A stretch of DNA of 64,000 nt, from NCBI RefSeq assembly GCF_000613185.1, contig NZ_CCBB010000001.1, forward strand, positions 1,984,001 to 2,048,000. The letters run 5' to 3'. Source of the stretch: Mycolicibacterium cosmeticum (GTDB lineage: Bacteria > Actinomycetota > Actinomycetes > Mycobacteriales > Mycobacteriaceae). The translations under genes and the position numbers were made by a program. The notes under the pieces were generated by a model that did not search any database, was not told the origin of the DNA, and saw only the letters and a list, made by a program, of their open reading frames with translations. Below, in pieces: positions 25,231 through 33,551 of the stretch (positions are counted from its first letter, which is position 1; each line of letters starts with the position of its first letter).

Positions 25231-26690
25231 CGTGCGATCTCCTTTGCGATATCGGGGTTTTCGTCTTGGTGGCCGGCGTGCGGGCGCAGCACCGCGACCG
25301 CGGCGCCGCCGAGGAAGGCTCCGGCGAGCAGCACCCCGATGACACCGGCGAGGGTGGCCGACCCGCCCACCAGCAACGGCAGGTTGACGGCGGTCATCAC
25401 CGAGAGCACGGCCAGGCCGATGAAGCCCAGCCCGGGGGCGATGACGGTGTGCCACAACCGGGTGTCGAACCTGGTGCGGCGGAAGTAGACGACGACGGCG
25501 GCCGACGTCACGGTCATCAGCACCACGATGCCGACCGAGGCGGCGCCGACGAACCAGGTGAACACCTGGGTGACGGGGTCGAGCCCGGCCGCGACCGAGA
25601 CGACCACCAGCACCAGCGCCGAGACCGTCTGCAGCACCGACGCGATGTGCGGGGACGCGTGCCGGGCATGCGAGCGGCCGCAGCGCTGCGGCAGGGCTCG
25701 GGTGTTGCCGAGCGAGAAGATGTAGCGGGCGAGCACGTTGTGGAAGGACAGTAGTGCCGCGAAAAGGCTTGTGATGAGGAAGATCTGGACCAGGTCACCG
25801 GCCACCGAACCGAGGTAGCGGTTGGCGGTGTCGGTGAGCATGGTGGCCGGCGTGTCGGTGGCGGCGGTGACCGCGCCGGCGTCACCCCAGGCGCTGACCA
25901 GGGCCCAGCTGGACAACGCGTAGAAGCCGCCGATGAGCAGCAGCGCGATATAGGTGGCGCGCGGGATGGTGCGGGCCGGGTCGCGGGCCTCGTCCCGGAA
26001 CACCGCCGTAGCCTCGAAGCCGATGTAGCCGGCCAGCGCGAAGATCAGGGCGATACCCGGTGCGCCGGTGAAGAAGTTCGCCGGGTGCAACACCGCCGTC
26101 GAGAGCCCGTCGGCGCCGCCGCGGCCGATCACGGCGACGTTGATGACCAGCACGATGCCGACCTCGCACAGCAGCAGGACACCGAGGACCTTGCCGGACA
26201 GTTCGATGTGCCGGTAGCCCAGCGTGCCGACGGCGGCCATCATGGCCAGCGCGTACAGGTACCAGGGCACCACGGGGCCGCCGTGACTGGTGACCAGTTC
26301 GTTGAGTGCGGCGCCGACGTAGCCGTACACGCCGCCCTGCACCGCGGTGTAGGACAGCAGCGCCAGGAACGCCGCACCCAAGCCGACGTGCCGGCCGAAG
26401 CCGTGCGCGATATAGGTGTAGAACGCCCCGGCCCCACGGATGTGCCGGGCCATGGCGGTGAAGCCGACGGCGAACAGCAGCAGCACCGCCGTGCACACCA
26501 GATAGGACGCCGGGAAGGCTGCGCCGTTGCCGGCGGCGATGCCGATGGGAAAGGTGCCCGCGACCACGGTCAGCGGGGCGGCCGCCGCGACGACCATGAA
26601 GACGATGGCGGTGGGGCCGAGTTTGCCGGCCAGGCGGTGAGCCTGGCCGCCGGCCGCGCGGCCGGAGTCCAGGACTGCGTCGGTTGTCAT
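25227..26690 (-). CDS. APC-family permease, probable amine/amino-acid importer
   Basis: 487 residues with twelve membrane segments. The first carries the APC core GPTAIVFMVVAAAAPLTVVA, and segment 6 holds LAGYIGFEATAVFRDEARDP, a signature region of the family, then ARTIPRATYIALLLIGGFY. ATG 26690 has GGTAGAG upstream. The stop overlaps the amine oxidase start by four bases, so it most likely supplies that enzyme's substrate. One copy of the locus-specific direct-repeat site lies 63 bp upstream (26753-26765). Confidence 0.9.
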   Translation of the reverse strand: MTTDAVLDSGRAAGGQAHRLAGKLGPTAIVFMVVAAAAPLTVVAGTFPIGIAAGNGAAFPASYLVCTAVLLLFAVGFTAMARHIRGAGAFYTYIAHGFGRHVGLGAAFLALLSYTAVQGGVYGYVGAALNELVTSHGGPVVPWYLYALAMMAAVGTLGYRHIELSGKVLGVLLLCEVGIVLVINVAVIGRGGADGLSTAVLHPANFFTGAPGIALIFALAGYIGFEATAVFRDEARDPARTIPRATYIALLLIGGFYALSSWALVSAWGDAGAVTAATDTPATMLTDTANRYLGSVAGDLVQIFLITSLFAALLSFHNVLARYIFSLGNTRALPQRCGRSHARHASPHIASVLQTVSALVLVVVSVAAGLDPVTQVFTWFVGAASVGIVVLMTVTSAAVVVYFRRTRFDTRLWHTVIAPGLGFIGLAVLSVMTAVNLPLLVGGSATLAGVIGVLLAGAFLGGAAVAVLRPHAGHQDENPDIAKEIAR

Positions 26691-26752
26691 GGCTCTACCT
26701 TCGGTGGAATTGGCGGTGAATTGGTTGCCGTGCGGTAAGGCTTCGGTTCTTT

Positions 26753-26765
26753 CAAATGAGAATGG
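26753..26765 (-). promoter_or_regulatory. Amine-locus operator copy, CAAATGAGAATGG
   Basis: On the minus strand it reads CCATTCTCATTTG, identical over 13 bases to the copies at 28369 and 28393 but in the opposite orientation. It lies in the 110-bp gap between the aldehyde dehydrogenase stop and the permease start, so the permease-oxidase genes probably have their own controlled promoter. Confidence 0.65.
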
Positions 26766-26800
26766 CGCGCGGTGCGCATTCCCATTCGGGGCGGAGAATG

Positions 26801-28309
26801 TCAGAGCGCGATATTGACGGCTTTGGTCTGGGTGTATTCGGCGATGGCGCCCTCGCCCAATTCGCGGCCCCAGCCGGATTCCTTGTAACCGCCGAACGGC
26901 AGGGCGGTGTCGAACGCGTTGTGGCAGTTGACCCACACCGTGCCGGCCTTGATCTCGGCGGCCACCCGGTGCGCGGTGGACACGTCGCGGGTCCACACGC
27001 TGGCGGCCAGCCCGTACGGGGTGTCATTCGCCGCGGCTTTGACCCCGCGGTCGCGGTTGAACGGGATGGCGACGGCGACCGGGCCGAAGATCTCCTCGCG
27101 GTACACGGAGAAGTCGTCGCGCACATCCACCAGCAGCGTCGGCTGCACGTAGAAGCCGGTGTCGCCGTGCCGGCCGCCGCCGGCCAGCGCGCGGGCGCCC
27201 TGCTCGATGCCTTGGTTCAGGTAGCCGGTGACCCTGGTGAGCTGCTCCCGGGAGACCAGCGGGCCGATGTCGTTGGCGGGGTCCAGGCCCGGACCGATGC
27301 GCAGCCCGGCGGCGTGCTCGGCCACCCCGGCGGTGAATTCGTCGAAGATGGTGTCCTCGACGAGCAGCCGGGTGCCCGCGGTGCAGGTCTGGCCGTGGTT
27401 GAACAGGAAGCCGCCGGCCACGCCGGGGATGGCGGCGGTCAGGTCGGCGTCGGCGAACACCACCTGCGGGCTCTTGCCGCCGAGTTCCAGCGACACCTTC
27501 TTGAGGTTCCCGGACGCGGCGGTGACGATCTTCTTGCCGACCTCGGTGGATCCGGTGAAGGCGACCTTGTCGACACCGGGATGCGCGGACAGCGCGGCGC
27601 CGATGTCCCCGAAGCCGGTGAGCAGGTTGAAGACGCCGTCGGGGACGCCGGCCTCGGCGATCACCTCGGCCAGCAGCAGCGCGGTCAGCGGGGTCTGCTC
27701 GGCGGGTTTGAGGATGACGGTGTTGCCGCAGGCCAGCGCGGGGGCGACCTTGAACGCGGCCATCACCAGCGGGAAGTTCCACGGGATGATCTGCGCGCAC
27801 ACGCCGACCGGCTCGCGCAGCGTGAAGGCGTGGAACCTGGCGCCGGGGGCCCACGGCACCGAGACCGGGACGGTGCGGCCCTCGATCTTGGTGGCCCAGC
27901 CGGCGTAGTAGTAGAAGATCTCCGCGGCCCAGGTGACGTCGACGGCCTTGGCGACGGCTACGGATTTGCCGTTGTCGATGCTCTCCAGCTCGGCGAACTG
28001 GTCGGCACGGGCGCTGATGCCGTCGGCGATGCGCCAGATCATCTTCTGCCGCTCGGCGGGCGTCATCGCCGGCCACGGCCCGTTCTCGAAGGCGCGGCGG
28101 GCGGCGCCGACGGCGCGTCCGACGTCCTCGAGGCCGGCGTGCGGGACGGTGGTGATGACCCGCTCGGTGGCGGGGTCGACGGTGTCGAACCGCCGGCCGG
28201 AGATGGCGTCGACCCAGCGACCGTCGACGTACATCTGCCGCGGCGCGGCGGTGAAGGCGACGGTGCGGGGGTCCAGTTGGGGGCTGAGCACGGTGGTCAT
28301 GCCGGTCAT
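26801..28309 (-). CDS. NAD-dependent aldehyde dehydrogenase (phenylacetaldehyde dehydrogenase-like)
   Basis: 502 residues that would oxidise the aldehyde made by the amine oxidase to its acid. Conserved elements: IIPWNFPLVMAAFKVAPALA, FTGSTEVGKKI, catalytic base E275 in LELGGKSP, nucleophile C309 in NHGQTCTAG, and EIFGPVAVAIPF. ATG 28309 is taken; ATG 28300 is equally possible. The gene heads the minus-strand amine operon and is divergent from the second APC permease across a 232-bp region with three copies of the direct-repeat site. Confidence 0.93.
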   Translation of the reverse strand: MTGMTTVLSPQLDPRTVAFTAAPRQMYVDGRWVDAISGRRFDTVDPATERVITTVPHAGLEDVGRAVGAARRAFENGPWPAMTPAERQKMIWRIADGISARADQFAELESIDNGKSVAVAKAVDVTWAAEIFYYYAGWATKIEGRTVPVSVPWAPGARFHAFTLREPVGVCAQIIPWNFPLVMAAFKVAPALACGNTVILKPAEQTPLTALLLAEVIAEAGVPDGVFNLLTGFGDIGAALSAHPGVDKVAFTGSTEVGKKIVTAASGNLKKVSLELGGKSPQVVFADADLTAAIPGVAGGFLFNHGQTCTAGTRLLVEDTIFDEFTAGVAEHAAGLRIGPGLDPANDIGPLVSREQLTRVTGYLNQGIEQGARALAGGGRHGDTGFYVQPTLLVDVRDDFSVYREEIFGPVAVAIPFNRDRGVKAAANDTPYGLAASVWTRDVSTAHRVAAEIKAGTVWVNCHNAFDTALPFGGYKESGWGRELGEGAIAEYTQTKAVNIAL

Positions 28310-28368
28310 GATTACCCGCGGATGTGGTCTGCGTCACCATAAATTCCTAATGGGTTTTCGTCGTTATT

Positions 28369-28479
28369 CCATTCTCATTTGACTTTGTGCAGCCATTCTC
28401 ATTTGGGTGTTCCCGAATTGCAGTTGACGGGTGCGCGGTCCGGTTGCGTGGATCACCGGCCCACTGCGATTCTCATTTG
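28369..28479 (+). promoter_or_regulatory. Three direct-repeat operator sites in the divergent amine-locus promoter
   Basis: CCATTCTCATTTG occurs at 28369-28381 and 28393-28405, and CGATTCTCATTTG at 28467-28479, all in the same orientation, 24 and 74 bp apart. A fourth, inverted, copy is at 26753-26765. They lie between the aldehyde dehydrogenase (start 28309) and the second permease (start 28542), the rightmost being 62 bp upstream of the latter. The IclR-type regulator encoded at 29978 is the obvious candidate ligand, although non-palindromic direct repeats would also fit an AraC-type activator such as FeaR encoded elsewhere. Confidence 0.7.
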
Positions 28480-28541
28480 GAGTTTTCGAAGATTTACCCG
28501 ACAACGCTGTGGCCGGGTGGGTGATCGGATACGTTGCCGGG

Positions 28542-29981
28542 ATGAGCGGCAGACGGGCGATCAGGAAGCGCTCGCCGGTCTCGGGATTGCGGCGGGCGCA
28601 GTTGTCGTTCGCCCAGGTGCTGGGGCAGTCGGTGTCGGCGGTGGCGCCGTCGGCGGTGATGGTCACGCTGCCCGCCCTCGTCATCCCGGCGGCCGGGCGT
28701 GCGGCGGTGCCGGTCTTCGTCGTCGCCGCCCTGTTGATGGCCGCTGTCGGCTACTGCGTCACCCAGTTCACCACCCGGATGGTCGCCGTCAGCGGGCTGT
28801 ACAGCTACACCGTGAAGGGACTGGGCCCGACCGCCGGGATCGCGGCCGGGTGGTCGGTGGTCATCGGCTACGCGGCCGCGGCGATGGCCAGCACCCTGGG
28901 CGCGGCAAGCTATCTCACCGCGCTGCTGGGCCACGTGGGCGTGCCCGACGGCCGGGTCACCATCGCCGTGCTGGCAGTCCTGGTCGGCGTTCTGGCGTGG
29001 GCGTTGATGGTGCGCGGCATCCGGCTGTCGGCCCGCATCTCACTGTCCGTCGAGGTGTTCGCGATCGCGGTGGCCGCCGCCGTGCTGGTGATCGCCTTCA
29101 CCGGCTCGGTCACCGGCCACGATCCACCGAAAGTGGCTGAGCCGGAGAGCCGTTCCGCGTTGGGGTTCGCCCTGCTGCTGGCCATCACCTCGTATGTCGG
29201 ATTCGAGAGTGCGGGCACGGTGGCCCGCGAGGCCCAGCGACCGTTCGTCACGGTGACCCGCGCCATCCGGTGGTCGCCACTGGTCCTCGGGGTGCTGTAT
29301 ACCTTCGCCGCGGCCATGCAAACGGCCGGAACCATCCGCGCCGGAACCGGTTCGGTGCCGATCGTGCTGACCCTGCCGAACAACGCGGTGCTGTCGATCG
29401 TGATGGAACTCGGCATCACCGCATCGTGGTTCGCGTGCGTCATCGGCTCCACCACCGCGCTGTCGCGCACGCTGTTCGCGATGGGCCGCGAAGGGGTGGT
29501 GGCCGCGAGTGTCGGTCGCGCCCACCCGGTCTACCGCACACCGCATGTCGCGCTCACCCTGGCGATGCCGGTCATCGTCGCGGCTCCGGTCTGTTACCTG
29601 TTCGCCACCGGATCCAGCCGCGAGGTGCTCATCGGTCTGCTCGCGGTGTCCGCGCACGGTTATATCGGGGCGTACCTGCTGGTGTGCCTGGCCGCCCCGG
29701 CATTCCTGCGCCGCATCGGGGAACTGACCCGCGCCCCGCTGGTGATCGGGCTGTCCGCCGCGGCGATGATGGTCACGATCATCGGCTGGGCGGCGCTGAC
29801 CGTCGCTTCGCCGGTGTGGATTGCGACCGCTGTATACGCCGGCCTGTTGGCGGCGGGGTTCGCGGCATTCGGGTGGCGTCGGCGCAGCGTGCCCGACCTG
29901 GCCGAGCGCGTCGGCGTGTTCGACGAGACGGTCGCCGGTGACGTGTTCGCCGACTACAACCCGTGGGAGGTGCGCCGGTGA
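28542..29981 (+). CDS. Second APC-family permease of the amine locus
   Basis: 479 residues, about twelve membrane segments, APC superfamily: SFAQVLGQSVSAVAPSAVM at the first segment, and LLAITSYVGFESAGTVAREA with the family's segment-6 motif, then RPFVTVTRAIRWSPLVLG. ATG 28542 is six bases after TACGTT, a leaderless-type -10, and gives a natural cytoplasmic N-terminus MSGRRAIRKRSPVSGLRRAQ; the longer frame from 28431 would include one operator. Only distantly similar to the other permease, so it may take a different amine. The stop overlaps the IclR gene (GTGA). Confidence 0.88.
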   Translation: MSGRRAIRKRSPVSGLRRAQLSFAQVLGQSVSAVAPSAVMVTLPALVIPAAGRAAVPVFVVAALLMAAVGYCVTQFTTRMVAVSGLYSYTVKGLGPTAGIAAGWSVVIGYAAAAMASTLGAASYLTALLGHVGVPDGRVTIAVLAVLVGVLAWALMVRGIRLSARISLSVEVFAIAVAAAVLVIAFTGSVTGHDPPKVAEPESRSALGFALLLAITSYVGFESAGTVAREAQRPFVTVTRAIRWSPLVLGVLYTFAAAMQTAGTIRAGTGSVPIVLTLPNNAVLSIVMELGITASWFACVIGSTTALSRTLFAMGREGVVAASVGRAHPVYRTPHVALTLAMPVIVAAPVCYLFATGSSREVLIGLLAVSAHGYIGAYLLVCLAAPAFLRRIGELTRAPLVIGLSAAAMMVTIIGWAALTVASPVWIATAVYAGLLAAGFAAFGWRRRSVPDLAERVGVFDETVAGDVFADYNPWEVRR

Positions 29982-30730
29982 GCCCCTCCGACGGTGCGCT
30001 GTCCGGCCGCCAGCCCAAGGCGGTGCAGAGTGCACTGCAGGTGCTGGAGGCGGTCGCGCTGGCCGGCGCCGGGGTGACCGCCAAGGAGATCGCCGACCGC
30101 CTCGGCATGCCGTCGGCCACCACCTACCGGCTGCTGAATCTGCTTGTCGCCGACGGCTATATCGTCCGGCTGCCGGACCTGTCCGGCTTCTCGCTCGGGC
30201 CGCGGATAGGGGTGCTGATCGATGCGGCGGTGTCGCCGGCGGTGTGTACGGCGGCCCGCGAGGTGCTCGCCGAGGTGCGGTTGTCGGTGCGGTTCGGCGT
30301 GCACCTGTTCTATTTCACCAACACCTCGGTGCGGTTGGCCGACTCCGATGCCGAGTATCCGCCGCCGGCCGACGAATCGGTGCTCAACCATCACCTTCAC
30401 GCGTGCGCCGTCGGCAAGCTGCTGCTGGCCGAGAAGCGGGATATCGACACCCTGCTGCAGTCGCCGCTGCGTGGCCTGACCGGCCGCACCATCACGTCCA
30501 GATCGCTTCTGTTACAACAGCTCGACGAGGTTCGGGAACATGGGGTGGCCACCCAGATCGGGGAGCTGCGCGAGGATTCGGCGTGCGTGGCGGTGCCGGT
30601 GCGGTCCCCGGCCGGCGCGCTGGTGGCCGCGGTGGCGATGTCCGCGCGTGCCGACCACGCGTCGTTGTTGGCCAAGCAGGTGCCCGTGCTGCGCGAGTGC
30701 GCCACCCGGCTGCGCCCGCTGCTGGCCTAG
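29978..30730 (+). CDS. IclR-family transcriptional regulator
   Basis: 250 residues. The N-terminal winged helix runs from about 15 to 75 (AVQSALQVLEAVALAGAGVT, KEIADRLGMPSATTYRLLNL) and the effector domain follows (HHLHACAVGKLLLA, EHGVATQIGELREDSACVAV, RSPAGALVAAVAMS). The GTG start overlaps the permease stop, with GGGAGG ten bases upstream. It is the only regulator in the amine locus and presumably controls both arms through the repeat sites. The effector would be an amine, aldehyde or arylacetate. Confidence 0.92.
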   Translation: MSPSDGALSGRQPKAVQSALQVLEAVALAGAGVTAKEIADRLGMPSATTYRLLNLLVADGYIVRLPDLSGFSLGPRIGVLIDAAVSPAVCTAAREVLAEVRLSVRFGVHLFYFTNTSVRLADSDAEYPPPADESVLNHHLHACAVGKLLLAEKRDIDTLLQSPLRGLTGRTITSRSLLLQQLDEVREHGVATQIGELREDSACVAVPVRSPAGALVAAVAMSARADHASLLAKQVPVLRECATRLRPLLA

Positions 30731-30735
30731 TGGCG

Positions 30736-32106
30736 TCAGCGCTCCAGGTCGGCGATCTCCAGGCGCTTGATCGGCCCGACCACCACCAGGTAGCACAGCA
30801 GGGCGGCCAGCGCACTGAACCCGACGTAGAGCAGCGCGAGCTCGAACGAACCCTGCGTCTTGACCAGGTAACCGATCACGATCGGGGTGGTGATCGCGGC
30901 CAGGCTGCCGAAGGTGTTGAACACACCACCGGACAGCCCGGCGATCTCCTTGGGCGCGGTGTCGGCCACCACCGCCCAGCCCAGCGCGCCGAGGCCCTTC
31001 CCGAAGAACGACACGGCCATGAGCAGGACGACGAGCCAGGACGCGTCGACGTAGTTGCAGCCGATGATGACGGTGGCCAGCAGCAGGCCGACCACGATGG
31101 GCAGCTTGCGTGCCTTGGTCTGCGACCAGCCGTGCCGCATCAGGCCGTCGGACAGCACACCGCCGAGGATGCCGCCGACGAAGCCGCAGATCGCCGGCAG
31201 CGACGCGATGAAACCCGCCTTCAGGATGGACATGTGCCGTTCCTGCACCAGGTACACCGGGAACCAGGTCAAGAAGAACCAGGTGATGGTGTTGATGAAG
31301 TACTGGCCGAAGTAGACGCCCAGCATCATCCGGTTCTTGAGCAGCGCCTTCACGTAGTGAAGTTGCTTGGCGCCCTTGGCTTCTGTTGGTGCCGCGTTGC
31401 CGGCGTCCATGTCGACCAGGGCTCCGCCGTCCCGGATGTAGTCGAGCTCGGCCTGGCTAAGGCGCGGGTGGTTGCGCGGCGCGTAGATGACGACCAGCCA
31501 CAACAGACCGAACACCACACCGATGCCACCGACGATGGTGAAGACGTGCTCCCAGCCCGCGGCCACCACCAGCCACCCCATCAGCGGCGAGAAGGCGGCC
31601 GTCGCGAAATACTGCGCCGAGTTGAAGATGGCCGCCGCCGTGCCCCGTTCCTTGGTGGGGAACCAGGCCGCGACGATGCGGGAATTGCCGGGGAACGACG
31701 GCCCTTCGGCGAGACCGACCAGCAGCCGCAGGATGAACAGCAGGCCGACGGCGGTGCCCATCGAGAAGTTCCCGACGAAACCCTGACAGACGGTGAAGAT
31801 GGACCAGGACAGGATCGCGCCGCAGTAGACCTTCTTGGATCCGTAGCGGTCCAGCAGCCAGCCTGCGGGAATCTGGGCCACCAGATACGACCAGCCGAAT
31901 GCGGAGAAGATGTAGCCCAGCGTCACCGCGTCGATGCCCAGTGCGTCCTGGATGGCGTCGCCGGCCATCGAGATGGTGGAGCGGTCGGCGTAGTTGATGA
32001 CGGTGACCGCGAACAGCATCGCCAGGATGACGTAGCGCACGCGGCCGGCCTTGGCCGCGGGCGCGCGGTATGGGCTGTCGGCCGGCGCGGTGGTGGCGGG
32101 ATTCAT
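30736..32106 (-). CDS. MFS transporter of the anion:cation symporter family (glucarate/galactarate type)
   Basis: 456 residues, twelve membrane segments. The first reads VILAMLFAVTVINYADRSTI, as in GudP/GarP/D-galactonate carriers; later RLLVGLAEGPSFPGNSRIVA and FPTKERGTAAAIFNSAQYFA are hallmark ACS motifs. ATG 32106 is preceded by AAGGAG five bases upstream. It is divergent from a talarate/galactarate-type dehydratase, so the likely substrate is an aldarate or aldonate. The 3' end is five bases from the IclR gene's stop, convergent. Confidence 0.92.
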   Translation of the reverse strand: MNPATTAPADSPYRAPAAKAGRVRYVILAMLFAVTVINYADRSTISMAGDAIQDALGIDAVTLGYIFSAFGWSYLVAQIPAGWLLDRYGSKKVYCGAILSWSIFTVCQGFVGNFSMGTAVGLLFILRLLVGLAEGPSFPGNSRIVAAWFPTKERGTAAAIFNSAQYFATAAFSPLMGWLVVAAGWEHVFTIVGGIGVVFGLLWLVVIYAPRNHPRLSQAELDYIRDGGALVDMDAGNAAPTEAKGAKQLHYVKALLKNRMMLGVYFGQYFINTITWFFLTWFPVYLVQERHMSILKAGFIASLPAICGFVGGILGGVLSDGLMRHGWSQTKARKLPIVVGLLLATVIIGCNYVDASWLVVLLMAVSFFGKGLGALGWAVVADTAPKEIAGLSGGVFNTFGSLAAITTPIVIGYLVKTQGSFELALLYVGFSALAALLCYLVVVGPIKRLEIADLER

Positions 32107-32132
32107 GGCAACTCCTTGCGACCGGTGGCTCA

Positions 32133-32148
32133 GGTCACAACGGTGACC
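32133..32148. promoter_or_regulatory. Palindromic operator candidate GGTCAC-aacg-GTGACC
   Basis: Perfect 6-bp arms with a 4-bp centre, 27 bp upstream of the MFS transporter start and 149 bp upstream of the dehydratase. A second inverted repeat, GATGC-N7-GCATC at 32206-32222, lies in the same divergent region. Either could bind a GntR-type regulator; none is encoded next to these genes. Confidence 0.45.
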
Positions 32149-32296
32149 CCGGCCGACTCTAAGCACCCGGATACATGCCCGTCCAAGCCCGATTCGGTAT
32201 GCAGTGATGCAGCTTCGGCATCAACTGTGGCGATGCGCCGTCTGCATCAATAATTCCACAATCGGTGTTGGACTGAATCGAAACGGAGTCCTTACC

Positions 32297-33502
32297 GTGG
32301 ATGTCATGACCACCACCGCCCCCATCAGCAGTGCCCTCAGCGCGCCCGACGCGGCGATCAAAGCCCTGGCAGCGGGCGCGGCCACCCAGGACCGCATCGA
32401 CCGGGTGCGGCTGTCGTCGGTCACCCTGCCGCTGAAGACACCGATCAGCGACGCCAAGGTGCTGACCGGCCGGCAGAAGCCGATGACCGAGGTGGCGTTC
32501 CTGTTCGCCGAGATCCACACCGCCGACGGTCACTCCGGCATCGGATTCAGCTATTCGAAGCGTGCCGGCGGCCCCGCGCAGTTCGCCCACGCGCAAGAGG
32601 TCGCGCCCGTCCTGATCGGCGAAGACCCCAACGATATCGCCAAGATCTGGACCAAGCTGGTGTGGGCCGGCGCCTCCGTCGGCCGCAGCGGCGTGGCCAC
32701 CCAGGCCATCGCGGCCGTCGATATCGCGCTGTGGGACCTCAAGGCCAAGCGCGCCAACCTGCCCATCGCCAAGCTGATCGGCAGCCACCGCGATTCGGTG
32801 CCCACCTACAACACCTCGGGCGGTTTCCTGCACACCCCGATCGAGCAGGTGCTGGAGAATGCGTCGGCGGCGCTGGCGGCCGGCATCGGCGGCATCAAAA
32901 TCAAGGTGGGGCAGCCGGATTGGCGTACCGACATCGCCCGGCTGGAGAAGGTGCGCGAGCACCTGGGCGACGACGTGCCGCTGATGGTCGACGCCAACCA
33001 GCAGTGGGACCGGCCCACCGCGATGCGGATGGGCCGGATCCTGGAGAAGTTCAACCTGGTCTGGATCGAAGAGCCGTTGGACGCCTACGACGCGGAGGGC
33101 CATGCCCATCTGGCCCGCGCGCTGGACACCTCGATCGCGACCGGCGAGATGCTGGCCAGCGTGGGTGAGCATCAGCGGCTCATCGATGCCGACTCGGTCG
33201 ACATCATCCAGCCCGACGCCCCGCGCATCGGCGGCATCACCCAGTTCCTCAAGCTGTGCACGCTGGCCGAGCAGAAGTTCCTGCAACTGGCACCGCATTT
33301 CGCGATGGAGATTCACCTGCACCTGGCCGCCACCTACCCGCACGGCGTGTGGGTGGAGCATTTCGACTGGCTGGACCCGCTGTTCAACGAGCAGTTGGAG
33401 ATCCGCGACGGCCGCATGCACCTGTCCGACCGCCCCGGCCTGGGCTTCACCCTCAGCGAGCAGGCGCGCGCCTGGACGGTCGGCACCGCCGACTTCACGT
33501 GA
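32297..33502 (+). CDS. Enolase-superfamily sugar-acid dehydratase, L-talarate/galactarate type
   Basis: 401 residues, mandelate racemase subgroup. The catalytic KxK pair is in GGIKIKVGQPDW, metal ligands are expected in LMVDANQQWD (Asp), VWIEEPLDAYD (Glu) and ATGEMLASVGEH (Glu), and the His-Asp dyad in IQPDAPRIGGITQ and APHFAMEIHLHLAA. GTG 32297 is preferred because GGAG lies eight bases upstream; ATG 32306 is next. Dehydrates an acid sugar to a 2-keto-3-deoxy product. Next to the ACS transporter on the other strand; the later pathway enzymes are not here. Confidence 0.88.
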   Translation: MDVMTTTAPISSALSAPDAAIKALAAGAATQDRIDRVRLSSVTLPLKTPISDAKVLTGRQKPMTEVAFLFAEIHTADGHSGIGFSYSKRAGGPAQFAHAQEVAPVLIGEDPNDIAKIWTKLVWAGASVGRSGVATQAIAAVDIALWDLKAKRANLPIAKLIGSHRDSVPTYNTSGGFLHTPIEQVLENASAALAAGIGGIKIKVGQPDWRTDIARLEKVREHLGDDVPLMVDANQQWDRPTAMRMGRILEKFNLVWIEEPLDAYDAEGHAHLARALDTSIATGEMLASVGEHQRLIDADSVDIIQPDAPRIGGITQFLKLCTLAEQKFLQLAPHFAMEIHLHLAATYPHGVWVEHFDWLDPLFNEQLEIRDGRMHLSDRPGLGFTLSEQARAWTVGTADFT

Positions 33503-33551
33503 TTTCGGCGCGCGTACCCGCGGTGAGCGCGGGTCAGCGCGCCGAAGTCAC
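33499..33551. terminator. Long two-tier inverted repeat between convergent genes
   Basis: Outer arms TTCGGCGCGC (33504-33513) and GCGCGCCGAA (33537-33546), extended by GTGA and TCAC on the outside; inner arms CCCGCG (33517-33522) and CGCGGG (33528-33533) around a five-base loop. It overlaps both stop codons of the dehydratase and the acyl-CoA synthetase. It can act as a bidirectional terminator, or be a copy of a dispersed palindromic repeat. Confidence 0.6.
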
